DNA of 41,490 bases, taken from positions 1-41,490 of the IMG/VR virus record IMGVR_UViG_3300020020_000011, one strand, 5' to 3'. Of this stretch, positions 23,531 to 30,480 are shown piece by piece; positions within the stretch are counted from its first letter, which is position 1, and every line of letters begins with the position of its first letter. Below the pieces are notes generated by a model that was given only the letters and a program-made list of their open reading frames with translations, had not been told where the DNA came from and made no database searches. The DNA comes from a virus. A program made the translations under genes and the position numbers.

Positions 23531-23558
23531 CCCTAACCTCCAACCAACGAAGGCAAAC

Positions 23559-23816
23559 ATGACCAAGCATACATTCAACGACATCGGCGAGCAGCTGATC
23601 GCCTCACTGATCAAGGCCGCCGACGACAACGTCACCGAGGCCAAAAACCTGCAGGCAAGCGTCAAGGTACTAACCGAGGAGATCAACAGCCATCTCCAGG
23701 AACACGCCAAGCTGCTCAACGACATGGACGCCAGGCTTCGCATCTTCGGCGAAGGCGTGCTGACGGCACACAAGCAGTTCATTAACGGCCAGGCTCATGA
23801 GAACCCGACGCCATGA
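23559..23816 (+). CDS. Small coiled-coil protein
   Basis: 85 residues with a GAAGG ribosome site. Sequence is helical throughout (IASLIKAADDNVTEAKNLQA, then VKVLTEEINSHLQEHAKLLN) with heptad spacing of Leu/Ile/Val. The stop overlaps the GcrA-like gene start (ATGATG). Function unknown. Confidence 0.6.
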   Translation: MTKHTFNDIGEQLIASLIKAADDNVTEAKNLQASVKVLTEEINSHLQEHAKLLNDMDARLRIFGEGVLTAHKQFINGQAHENPTP

Positions 23817-24235
23817 TGTCACTGTGGAACGACACGCCGGGCCTGACCCAACGCCTCCAGCAATTGCTGGAGGCGCCGGAGAACCACACCTTCGACGTGA
23901 TTGCCAGGATGCTGTCGGCCGAGTTCAACATCACCCTCACCCGAAATTCCTGTATCGGCAAAAGCAGGAGGCTCGCCATGCCCCCGCGAAAAGTACGGCC
24001 GCGAAAGATCAGGGAGTATATCTACAAACCGCGGCCCAAGCCTAAGCCCAAGCCTACACGTCACCCGGATGGTCTGATCACGATCTATCAGTTGCGGGAT
24101 TACGTCGACTGCAAGTGGCCGATCGGGCAGTGGCCCGACATCCTGTATTGCGGTCAGCAGCAGGAGGAGGGCAAGCCTTACTGCACCAAGCACTGCGACA
24201 TGGCCTATCACCCCGCGAGGAAGCAGTTCGCATGA
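23813..24235 (+). CDS. GcrA-family transcription regulator
   Basis: 140 residues; ATG 23813 or 23816 both overlap the previous stop. The N-terminal part has the GcrA plan: a Trp near the start (SLWND), helices, then TRNSCIGKSRRL at 43-54, matching the TRNAVIGKVHRL signature of GcrA. A Lys/Pro/Arg linker (55-85) follows. The C-terminal part CKWPIGQWPDILYCGQQQEE, then GKPYCTKHCDMAYHP, matches the conserved GcrA end (CRWPxG...FCG...GxPYCxxHxxxAY). In Alphaproteobacteria GcrA is a cell-cycle regulator that binds sigma-70 and activates promoters carrying methylated GANTC. A phage copy could redirect host RNA polymerase, for example to late genes. It overlaps the nuclease gene by ATGA. Confidence 0.85.
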   Translation: MMSLWNDTPGLTQRLQQLLEAPENHTFDVIARMLSAEFNITLTRNSCIGKSRRLAMPPRKVRPRKIREYIYKPRPKPKPKPTRHPDGLITIYQLRDYVDCKWPIGQWPDILYCGQQQEEGKPYCTKHCDMAYHPARKQFA

Positions 24236-24582
24236 AGCGCGGCGACGAGGAGCACAAGCTGCAGGTGCTGGTGATCGACTATCTCACCGTCGCGGCCAAG
24301 AAGGATGTCTACTGGTTTGCCATCCCCAACGCCGGCATCCGAACGCCTCGGATGGGCGCCAGGATGAAGCGCGAGGGTATGCGCTCTGGCCTGGCAGATC
24401 TCTGTGTCATGCTGCCTGGCGGGCGCGTCGGCTGGTTGGAAATGAAAACCAAAACCGGCCGGCAGTCGGTCGAGCAGAAAAACTTTCAGTTGATATGTCT
24501 TGCGTTGAACCATCCATACGCCATTGCCCGATCGTTCGATGAGGCAGGGAAAATTCTGAAACTTTGGGGAGCGTTGAAATGA
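24232..24582 (+). CDS. VRR-NUC nuclease
   Basis: 116 residues, ATG overlapping the previous stop. Motifs of the VRR-NUC branch of the PD-(D/E)XK nucleases: Glu7 in EEHKLQ, then AIPNAGIRTPRMGARMKREG, Gly-Leu-Ala-Asp at 53-56, the core LEMK (Glu70, Lys72), and the GRQSVEQKNF helix with Gln82. Phage stand-alone VRR-NUC proteins of this size cut branched DNA (Holliday-junction-like) and are thought to clear recombination or replication intermediates before packaging. It sits with another nuclease and an SSB-like protein. Confidence 0.85.
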   Translation: MKRGDEEHKLQVLVIDYLTVAAKKDVYWFAIPNAGIRTPRMGARMKREGMRSGLADLCVMLPGGRVGWLEMKTKTGRQSVEQKNFQLICLALNHPYAIARSFDEAGKILKLWGALK

Positions 24583-24785
24583 AAACGTTTATGCTGTTGC
24601 ACACCGACGAACAGCCGCACGGCCGTCGAGAGGTTTTAGTTAACATCAGTAATGTTTTATTCATCCAGCCAAATCACACCAGAGTAGGCGGCAGTGTTTT
24701 TTCCTTTCATGCCGTCGAGGGGCATGTCGCCGGCGATCTCTGGGTTGTCGAAGAATTTGAAAATCTCAAAGAGAGGTTAGGTTAA
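24579..24785 (+). CDS. Small FlbD-like unknown protein
   Basis: 68 residues, ATGA overlap with the nuclease gene. Sequence VLVNISNVLFIQPNHTRVGG, then LWVVEEFENLKERL, resembles the compact beta fold of FlbD-like and similar small proteins (strand, turn, Ile-x-Pro, strand, final helix with Val-x-Glu). That likeness is weak and does not imply a flagellar role. Confidence 0.6.
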   Translation: MKTFMLLHTDEQPHGRREVLVNISNVLFIQPNHTRVGGSVFSFHAVEGHVAGDLWVVEEFENLKERLG

Positions 24786-24789
24786 AATC

Positions 24790-25518
24790 ATGATCAACTA
24801 CGAACGCCACTCGCCGTCATCGCTCAACCTGTTTGCGGCGTCGCAGGCGATGTTTGTCCTGGAGAAGATACTTGGCCTCAAACAGCCGGTCGGCGCGGTG
24901 GCGCACAGGGGCTCGGCGGTCGAGGCCGGCCTCGCCTACGGCCTCGGCGACCCGGAAGCAGCCGAGAAGGACTGCATAAGGCTTGCGCTGGCCCGCTACG
25001 ACCTGCTGACGGCGATGTCGGGCGATGTCCGCCGCGAAAAGTATCGTGACGATATCCCCGACATGGTCAGCCAGGCGCTCGATGAGCTGGCGCCCTACGG
25101 CGTGCCGAGCGACAGTCAGGGGTTCGTCACCTGGCATCCCGAGGGCCTGCGGCTGCCGATCATCGGCTACTTCGATTTCAAATGGGAGCAGCACGGCATC
25201 ATTGTCGACCTCAAGACCACCGACAAGATGCCGTCGAAGATCAAGGCCGCCCACGCCCGGCAGGTGTCGATGTATTCCGGGGATAACCACCAGGGACGGC
25301 TGACCTACTGCACGCCGAAAAAGTGTCAGACGCTGGAGTTGGAAAATATCAGGCAACATCGCCAGGCGTTGTATAATATCGCGGTCAAGGTCGAAAACTT
25401 CCTGGCGCTGAGTGAAGATCCGAACTTCTTCCCCGGCATTACCGCGCCCGACCTCGATAGTTTTTACTGGGGCTCGCCGGCCGCACGGGCGCTTGCATTT
25501 GAGATATGGGGTGTGTGA
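24790..25518 (+). CDS. PD-(D/E)XK exonuclease-like protein (RecB/Cas4 type)
   Basis: 242 residues. An N-terminal SPSSLNLFAAS start and HRGSAVEAG (His39, Glu45) correspond to the first motif of RecB/Cas4-type nucleases. The core is IIGYFDF (Asp129), IIVDLKT (Asp140, Lys142), then QVSMYS (Gln158, Tyr162), the QxxxY motif. There are no four-Cys iron-sulphur residues, so it is closer to plain RecB-domain phage exonucleases. A likely role is 5'-3' resection for recombination with the SSB-like protein. It overlaps the next gene by 1 base. Confidence 0.8.
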   Translation: MINYERHSPSSLNLFAASQAMFVLEKILGLKQPVGAVAHRGSAVEAGLAYGLGDPEAAEKDCIRLALARYDLLTAMSGDVRREKYRDDIPDMVSQALDELAPYGVPSDSQGFVTWHPEGLRLPIIGYFDFKWEQHGIIVDLKTTDKMPSKIKAAHARQVSMYSGDNHQGRLTYCTPKKCQTLELENIRQHRQALYNIAVKVENFLALSEDPNFFPGITAPDLDSFYWGSPAARALAFEIWGV

Positions 25519-25778
25519 TGGATATTGAATTACCTGACGAAGAAGAGACAAAACAGATGATGTATGCGCTGATAGCCTGGTTCAAAAGCCAGGATATCCA
25601 TCCCTCCACGGCTAGCATCGTCATGGCGAATATGATTGCGCTGGACCTGGTGCATACTGCCAACTCAAGAGAAGACCTTGAAGAAGGTTTTGATCTCTTT
25701 GGCGCAATGGTTGCAGAACGGATTAACGCAAACTGGAAGCGCTTCCACAAGATGAAGCGACAATCGAAGAAGAGCTGA
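25518..25778 (+). CDS. Small acidic unknown protein
   Basis: 86 residues, TGATG overlap with the exonuclease gene. Helical sequence MYALIAWFKSQDIHPSTASI, then VMANMIALDLVHTANSREDL, with a basic end (KRFHKMKRQSKKS). No known motif. An 80-base gap follows with a short ACCGG/CCGGT hairpin (25797-25813). Confidence 0.6.
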   Translation: MDIELPDEEETKQMMYALIAWFKSQDIHPSTASIVMANMIALDLVHTANSREDLEEGFDLFGAMVAERINANWKRFHKMKRQSKKS

Positions 25779-25858
25779 ACAGAGTTTTATCCAATACCGG
25801 GATAATCCGGTGTGGCGCCGCGGCTGGCCTTACAGCTGCACTAAAGGAAGATACTGAC

Positions 25859-26551
25859 ATGGCAAGATTTGGCTTTAGCACTGAGACATCCGCCGGCGGG
25901 GAGTTTACGCCGATCGTCAAATACGATGCGCGTTCGGGCCGCATGTTTCGCATCGATCGCATCCAGGACGCCAACGGCTTCGACAACGACCAGGTCGACA
26001 TCACCTCCACCTTCAAGGCCTGCTTTGATTTCGAGAATGTCGAGACGGGCTGGATGTTGTTCTCGCCCGGCGCGCCGCCGAGCCTGCGGCTGACTACGTT
26101 GGCGGCACTGGACGCGGGCGGTGCCTACCCGGAGAAACCTTCACCGGACCACAAGAACGGCGTCCGCTTCATGCTGAAGCTGACCAAGGCCTGCGGCGGC
26201 GACAAGCCGGTGCGGGAGATCGCGGGGCAGTCGAAGGCGTTCCTGTCGGCGATTGAGGAGCTGTACGCCGAGTACGAGCGGCAGAAGGCACAGTACCCCG
26301 GTCAGTTGCCGGTGGTGGAGTTGGTGCGGACTGTGCCGGTCAAGTCGGCGCAATCGACCAACTACAAGCCCGAGTTTCGGATCTCGGGCTGGGCCCAGCG
26401 CCCGGCGGATCTGACCCCGCGGGAGCCCTCCAGGGCTCCGGTGGAGCCGTTGCGGCCGACCCCGCCGTCGACCGGGTCGCAGACCGTGCCGCCGCCGAAC
26501 CAGTACCGGCGTGTCGAGCCGGTGCAAATGGCTGATGACGACTTCGGCTAA
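25859..26551 (+). CDS. Probable single-stranded DNA-binding or recombination accessory protein
   Basis: 230 residues, AAAGGAAG ribosome site. Residues 1-165 are beta-rich (FTPIVKYDARSGRMFRIDRI, then DITSTFKACFDFENVETGWM) and could form an OB-like fold. Residues about 175-220 are Pro-rich and disordered. The end is acidic, ADDDFG, like the acidic C-terminal tip of SSB and T7 gp2.5 proteins that recruits partners. Position between the exonuclease and primase genes fits. The OB fold is not proven by sequence alone. Confidence 0.55.
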   Translation: MARFGFSTETSAGGEFTPIVKYDARSGRMFRIDRIQDANGFDNDQVDITSTFKACFDFENVETGWMLFSPGAPPSLRLTTLAALDAGGAYPEKPSPDHKNGVRFMLKLTKACGGDKPVREIAGQSKAFLSAIEELYAEYERQKAQYPGQLPVVELVRTVPVKSAQSTNYKPEFRISGWAQRPADLTPREPSRAPVEPLRPTPPSTGSQTVPPPNQYRRVEPVQMADDDFG

Positions 26552-26570
26552 ACGAGCGTAGGGTAAAAAA

Positions 26571-26601
26571 GGCGGGAGGGGGCGTCCGATCCCCTCCCGC
26601 C
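26571..26601 (-). terminator. Strong intrinsic terminator oriented leftward
   Basis: GGCGGGAGGGG (26571-26581) pairs perfectly with CCCCTCCCGCC (26591-26601), an 11-bp GC stem with a 9-base loop. The run of six A at 26565-26570 becomes a T-run after the stem on the minus strand, so it terminates leftward transcription best. Rightward it lacks a T-run but may still pause RNA polymerase after the SSB-like gene. Confidence 0.65.
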
Positions 26602-26644
26602 TACCTGCAATTTCCGTCATCACCCAGCAATCACAGGCATTCCC

Positions 26645-26704
26645 ATGGATATAGCCTATCAGCCCGTCATTACAAAGCCGGCAAACCGTCCGGTGTTCCC
26701 ATGA
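26645..26704 (+). CDS. Possible 19-residue leader peptide coupled to the primase gene
   Basis: ATG 26645 opens a frame (MDIAYQPVITKPANRPVFP) whose TGA overlaps the primase ATG (ATGA at 26701-26704). The primase gene has no visible ribosome site of its own, so translation of this mini-gene could deliver ribosomes to it. Its own ribosome site is poor (CAGG), so the call is tentative. Confidence 0.35.
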   Translation: MDIAYQPVITKPANRPVFP

Positions 26705-28797
26705 TCGATCCCGAGTTCGCCTCCGCGGCCGAATGGGCCCGGCTCTACCGCACCAAGGCCATCCAGGTGGTGCCGGCCTGCTCGCATGTCGAGGTTAAGC
26801 CAGGCGCGGCCTGGAAGCGCCCGCTGTTCAAGAGCTGGACCGAGTTCCAGGAGGCGCTGATCCCCGACGAGATGTTTGACCGTTGGTATGGCCCTCATGG
26901 GCAATATGTCGCCCGGCTGCAGATGGGTACGATCTGCGGGCGCGCTTCCAATAACCTGTTCGTGATCGACCTCGACACCCACAAGAACCCGGCCGCCGCG
27001 GCATGGTGGGGGGTCTTGTTGACCCTCCACAACAACGACATGCCCCTCGAAACGCCCGAGCAGCGCACCGGCGGCGGTGGCCTGCAGAAGCTATTCCGCG
27101 CCCCGCCAGGATGGACCCCGCCGACCTGCAAGACCTCGATCGGCGTCGACATCCGCGGCCAGGGTGGCTTCGCCATGCTCGCCCCGTCGATGCATGAGAG
27201 CGGGCGGGCCTATGAGTGGCTGGAGGGGCTGTCGCCCGACGAGGTCGAGATTGCCCTGGCGCCGGACTGGCTGCTCGAGGCGATCGATACCCTGGTGCTG
27301 GCCCATGGCGGTGGTAGCGCAACCAGGACCATCGACGGAAATCCGACGAAAACATTTTCGTCGGTGGGCACCTATGACGGGTTCGGTCACCAGACGGACG
27401 GCCGCGAGGAGTTCATGCGCGACCTGATCTGGGCCGCGGTGGTGGATTGGCGGCGGGAGTGCCCGATCAAGCCCAGCGTCGATGAGCAATTCGCCAAGAT
27501 GGCTGAGAAGTATGCCGTCTATGCGCGGGAGGTGTCTCCGCGGGCATCCGGCGCCGGCATGACCAAGGACGAGCTGCTCGACCTGGAGGGCCGCGGACCC
27601 CGCGAGTTTCATGTGAAATGGCTCGCCGCGATGCGGCACTGGGACGACAAGGTGGCCGAGGAGGCCAGGCAGCCCGGTAATTCGGGTAATTACCGGGCCA
27701 CACTAGAACAAAACGAGGTCAAGGTCGACCCCGCCACCGGGCAGCCGGTGCCGCTAATTCTGACCGATCTCGAGTTTCTGAAAGGGTATCGGCCGCCCGA
27801 CTACCTGGTCGATGGGCTGGTGCAGAAGGGCTATCTGTACAGCCTCACCGGGCCTACCGGGCACGGCAAGACGCCGATCAGCATGCTGATGGGGTGCAAG
27901 GTGGCCCGGGGGCTGCCGTACCATGACCACCCGGTGAGCCAGGGCGGCGTGCTGTTCCTGGCCGGCGAGAACAGCGACGACATCCGCGCGCGCTACATTG
28001 CGATGGCCGACCATGAGGGGTTCGCGGTTGGTTCCATCCCGTTCTACTTCATCGATGGCGTGGTCGACATCGGCGCCAGCATGGCCCGCATCGAGGCCGG
28101 GGCTGCCCTGATCCCCAACCTGTCCCTGGTCATCATCGACACCGACCAGGCCTATTTCCTGGGGGATGAGGGCAACAGCAACGAGCAGCGCAAGGCGTTC
28201 GCCCAGATCCTGCGCCGGCTGCTGCGGCTGCCCGGCAACCCGACCGTGCTGGTCAACTGCCACCCGGTCAAGAACGCCAGCCAGGACAATCTGGTGCCGA
28301 TGGGCGGGTCAGCCTTCCTCAACGAGGTCGATGGCAACATCACCTGCTGGACCGAGGACCGCACCTGTACGATCCGGCCGCACTCCAGCAAGTGGCGCGG
28401 GGTGGCGTTTGAGAGCCTGTCCTTTGAGCTGAAAACCATCACCAGCGACAACCTGGTCGACAGCAAGGGGCGGCACCTCCCCAGCGTGATAGCGGTGCCT
28501 ATCAGTGACGCCGGCGCCGAGCGGCGGGCGCAGGTCGCCGAGGCCGACGAGGACACGGTGCTGCGGCTGATGAACGCCAGCAAGAATATCTCGATGACGG
28601 CGACCGCCAAGATGTGTGGCTTCGTGCTGCCAGATGGCAGTCCAGCCAAGGCCAAGGTGCAGCGCATCATGGAGCGGCTGAAACGGGCGAAATTGATCTA
28701 CAACCACAGAGGGACCAAATACAGGTTAACTAAAAAGGGTTGCAAGGCGATCGGGGTTAAGTGGCACGCCGACAGTGACGCCGATGATGATGATTAG
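26701..28797 (+). CDS. Prim-pol primase fused to RecA-fold helicase-like ATPase
   Basis: 698 residues. An N-terminal bifunctional primase-polymerase domain (about 15-200): motif I LFVIDLDTHK (Asp90, Asp92), motif II region TGGGGLQKLF (124-132), motif III IGVDIRGQGG (Asp150). Motif II normally ends in His (GLHLYF-like), but Gln129 is here. A RepA/RecA-like ATPase follows: Walker A GPTGHGKT (384-391), Walker B LSLVIID (Asp480), then VLVNCHPVKN and a sensor region. Residues about 610-685 are winged-helix-like (AKVQRIMERLKRAKLIYNHR, then GTKYRLTKKG), followed by an Asp-rich tail. It probably primes and unwinds phage DNA while the host polymerase extends. The origin-like iterons follow directly. 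Confidence 0.85.
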   Translation: MIDPEFASAAEWARLYRTKAIQVVPACSHVEVKPGAAWKRPLFKSWTEFQEALIPDEMFDRWYGPHGQYVARLQMGTICGRASNNLFVIDLDTHKNPAAAAWWGVLLTLHNNDMPLETPEQRTGGGGLQKLFRAPPGWTPPTCKTSIGVDIRGQGGFAMLAPSMHESGRAYEWLEGLSPDEVEIALAPDWLLEAIDTLVLAHGGGSATRTIDGNPTKTFSSVGTYDGFGHQTDGREEFMRDLIWAAVVDWRRECPIKPSVDEQFAKMAEKYAVYAREVSPRASGAGMTKDELLDLEGRGPREFHVKWLAAMRHWDDKVAEEARQPGNSGNYRATLEQNEVKVDPATGQPVPLILTDLEFLKGYRPPDYLVDGLVQKGYLYSLTGPTGHGKTPISMLMGCKVARGLPYHDHPVSQGGVLFLAGENSDDIRARYIAMADHEGFAVGSIPFYFIDGVVDIGASMARIEAGAALIPNLSLVIIDTDQAYFLGDEGNSNEQRKAFAQILRRLLRLPGNPTVLVNCHPVKNASQDNLVPMGGSAFLNEVDGNITCWTEDRTCTIRPHSSKWRGVAFESLSFELKTITSDNLVDSKGRHLPSVIAVPISDAGAERRAQVAEADEDTVLRLMNASKNISMTATAKMCGFVLPDGSPAKAKVQRIMERLKRAKLIYNHRGTKYRLTKKGCKAIGVKWHADSDADDDD

Positions 28798-28831
28798 CGG
28801 TGCCTAATTACCAAACACTACCATTATACTA

Positions 28832-29035
28832 CCGATACGATTTGACCCACCGTATCGGGCCGATACGAGGCCAATACGGTGCCGATACGAACATGGGTTA
28901 CCTTATTGATAATTCTAAATAATCAATACCGATACGACGCCGATACGATGAGCCAAGTTCCATCGTATCGTATCGGCACCTCTCTCCTTTAGGGAGAGGT
29001 GCCGCAAAACGAATATACGGTAGCAGCCGATACGG
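28832..29035. other. Iteron cluster, probable replication origin
   Basis: About ten copies of CCGATACG(A/G) occur in 204 bases. Plus-strand copies: 28832-28840, 28860-28868, 28871-28879 (one mismatch), 28882-28890, 28929-28937, 28940-28948 and 29027-29035. Minus-strand copies: 28851-28858, 28963-28970 and 28968-28976. An AT-rich segment (28898-28928, including TTATTGATAATTCTAAATAA) splits the cluster, as a DNA unwinding element would. A 10-bp hairpin (28975-29003) follows. The position just after the primase-helicase gene supports an origin. Confidence 0.75.
28975..29003. other. Hairpin within the origin region
   Basis: GGCACCTCTC (28975-28984) pairs with GAGAGGTGCC (28994-29003) around a 9-base loop. 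No T-run follows on the plus strand. It could be a single-strand priming or primosome site or a structural origin element. Confidence 0.5.
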
Positions 29036-29044
29036 AGGGCAAAA

Positions 29045-29431
29045 ATGGACCTGGAAGAATGCGAGAGGGAAATCGATCGGGTCGGGGATCTGGTCGATGT
29101 CACCGAGGCGGAATTGAACGCGCTGCGCCAGCTGCTCAAGCCATACTATTTCGAGCGGGACGATATCTACCACAGCGTCAAGCGAACCCACGATCGGCGC
29201 AGCGACGGCGCCGTGCTGTTCCGCCCCGAGGGAGCAGCCGATCGGGTTCCGTTGTTCACGGCGCTCGATAACCTGAACGCAGCCTGGCTGGAGCCAAGGC
29301 GGGACTGGACCGCGGTGAAGGCTCGCCGCTCCAACTACGAACGCGCCCTGAAGAAGCTCAAGACTGAGCTGAAACACCTCAAACGGAAGGAAGGCAAAAA
29401 TGGCAAGGATCAAGGAAACCTATTCCACTGA
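29045..29431 (+). CDS. Unknown helical protein next to the origin
   Basis: 128 residues, GGAGGG ribosome site. The N-terminal half is helical and acidic (MDLEECEREIDRVGDLVDVT), then PYYFERDDIYHSVKRTHDRR, and a strongly basic coiled end (ALKKLKTELKHLKRKEGKNG). It overlaps the next gene by 32 bases. It may bind DNA through its basic tail, but there is no known domain. Confidence 0.6.
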   Translation: MDLEECEREIDRVGDLVDVTEAELNALRQLLKPYYFERDDIYHSVKRTHDRRSDGAVLFRPEGAADRVPLFTALDNLNAAWLEPRRDWTAVKARRSNYERALKKLKTELKHLKRKEGKNGKDQGNLFH

Positions 29432-30005
29432 TCGGCGCTGGAACGCGACCTATGGAACCTACCTCTCGGGCCAGGCCGCGATCGACGGCGCCGACGCCAC
29501 GGCAATCGAAATGGAACAGCGATGGGGTGCCGGAAGGCTGCGCCTCCTGGTCGACACCCCGCTCCGGGAAAAGTTCGACCGCCAGCGGTTCCTCTACAAC
29601 TCAGCCATCCATCACGGCGACCTCGAGGAGGTCCAGCGCCAGGCCGCCCGCATGACCGCGGCGTGGCAGGCGCTAGACAAGGCAGCCGAGGCCGCGGGTG
29701 CGTCAAGGCTCGCCCCCGAGGTCTGGGAGGTGCCCCTCAAGGATGGTACCGTGGCAGCCCTCGTCCGCGACGAGATCGATGCCTACAACGTCTCCCGCGA
29801 AGGCCGCCGGGTCGTAACCTATACCCTGGAAGAGATCGGCCGCATGCTCGAAAACTACCGCGAGGTGGTCGACACCAAGATCATCTTCCCAGGCGCCGAG
29901 GTGGTCGCCATCCGCCGCATCAGCATCCAGGATCCCCTCGACGCCATCCGCGACGGCGTCAGCCTCGATGATCCCCTCGATGACATCCAAGACTTCAATC
30001 AGTAG
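29400..30005 (+). CDS. Unknown protein, 201 residues
   Basis: ATG 29400 with a GGAAGG ribosome site inside the previous gene. The N-terminal half is helical (SGQAAIDGADATAIEMEQRW, then GAGRLRLLVDTPLREKFDRQ); the C-terminal half contains PEVWEVPLKDGTVAALVRDE and an acidic end (DPLDDIQDFNQ). I recognise no function. It is probably the last gene of the early block, since a candidate promoter follows. Confidence 0.6.
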   Translation: MARIKETYSTDRRWNATYGTYLSGQAAIDGADATAIEMEQRWGAGRLRLLVDTPLREKFDRQRFLYNSAIHHGDLEEVQRQAARMTAAWQALDKAAEAAGASRLAPEVWEVPLKDGTVAALVRDEIDAYNVSREGRRVVTYTLEEIGRMLENYREVVDTKIIFPGAEVVAIRRISIQDPLDAIRDGVSLDDPLDDIQDFNQ

Positions 30006-30021
30006 AGGCCACCATAAACCC

Positions 30022-30050
30022 TTGACGCCATATCTGGCATCAGCGCATGG
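30022..30050 (+). promoter_or_regulatory. Candidate late promoter
   Basis: TTGACG (30022-30027), 17-base spacer, then GCATGG (30045-30050), in the 51-base gap between the early block and the packaging genes. The next ATG (30057) lies exactly 35 bases from the start of TTGACG, the same distance as in the HTH regulator gene, and lacks a ribosome site. The -10 is weak, so an activator such as the GcrA-like protein may be needed. Confidence 0.45.
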
Positions 30051-30056
30051 TTCCGC

Positions 30057-30248
30057 ATGGCAAATATGAAGATCATCAGCATGCTCGACGCCAAGGTCAG
30101 CGAGGCCCAGCAAACCGCGCGCGAGGATCTCGCGCTCGCCATCAACATCATCGAAGATGAAATAAACAAAATCGGTGAGGAAATGCAGCAGGTTAGGCAG
30201 CGCGTCAGTAAACTAGAGGAGGGGGTGCCTCCCAAGCTAAATGGCTGA
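30057..30248 (+). CDS. Small coiled-coil protein at the start of the late block
   Basis: 63 residues. Sequence KIISMLDAKVSEAQQTARED, then LALAINIIEDEINKIGEEMQ, is one long amphipathic helix. There is no ribosome site; the ATG coincides with the predicted transcription start of the candidate late promoter (leaderless). A second ATG lies 9 bases in. It overlaps the next gene by 8 bases. Function unknown; packaging-related by position. Confidence 0.55.
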   Translation: MANMKIISMLDAKVSEAQQTAREDLALAINIIEDEINKIGEEMQQVRQRVSKLEEGVPPKLNG

Positions 30249-30480
30249 GATTAAAGACCTAACATGGCTCAAATCGCTCTGCCGATCGCATACGGAAGCT
30301 AACATCCGGATGATCGCTGGCTATGCCAATAGCGAGGAGATCGAGCCCGAACTCAGGATGCGCGCGGCGTCTATCCTGCTCGAGCGCGGATGGGGCAAGC
30401 CACAGCAAGACACGACACACGAGGTCAAAGGCGAAATCAAAGTGGTGCTGCGACAGATGCTCGAGGACGACGATGAGTAG
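30241..30480 (+). CDS. Candidate small terminase-like protein
   Basis: 79 residues. It contains SHTEANIRMIAGYANSEEIE, then AASILLERGWGKPQQDT. The (I/L)LERG(W/Y)GKPxQ phrase is familiar from small proteins coded just before the large terminase in alphaproteobacterial phages, probably small terminase subunits or related DNA-recognition factors. No helix-turn-helix can be fixed by eye. It overlaps the next gene by 8 bases. Confidence 0.5.
   Translation: MAEIKDLTWLKSLCRSHTEANIRMIAGYANSEEIEPELRMRAASILLERGWGKPQQDTTHEVKGEIKVVLRQMLEDDDE

Noticed and set aside
24579-24785. Flagellar FlbD homologue
   Set aside because: Only a loose pattern of strands and a final helix is shared; no flagellar context exists, so it is listed as unknown.
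25682-25858. Open frame upstream of and in frame with the SSB-like gene, possible frameshift fusion with the 86-residue gene
   Set aside because: No slippery heptamer is visible and ATG 25859 has a good AAAGGAAG ribosome site, so a separate gene is simpler.
28832-29035. CRISPR-like array
   Set aside because: Units are only 8-9 bases, in both orientations and with irregular spacing, which fits protein-binding iterons and not CRISPR repeats.
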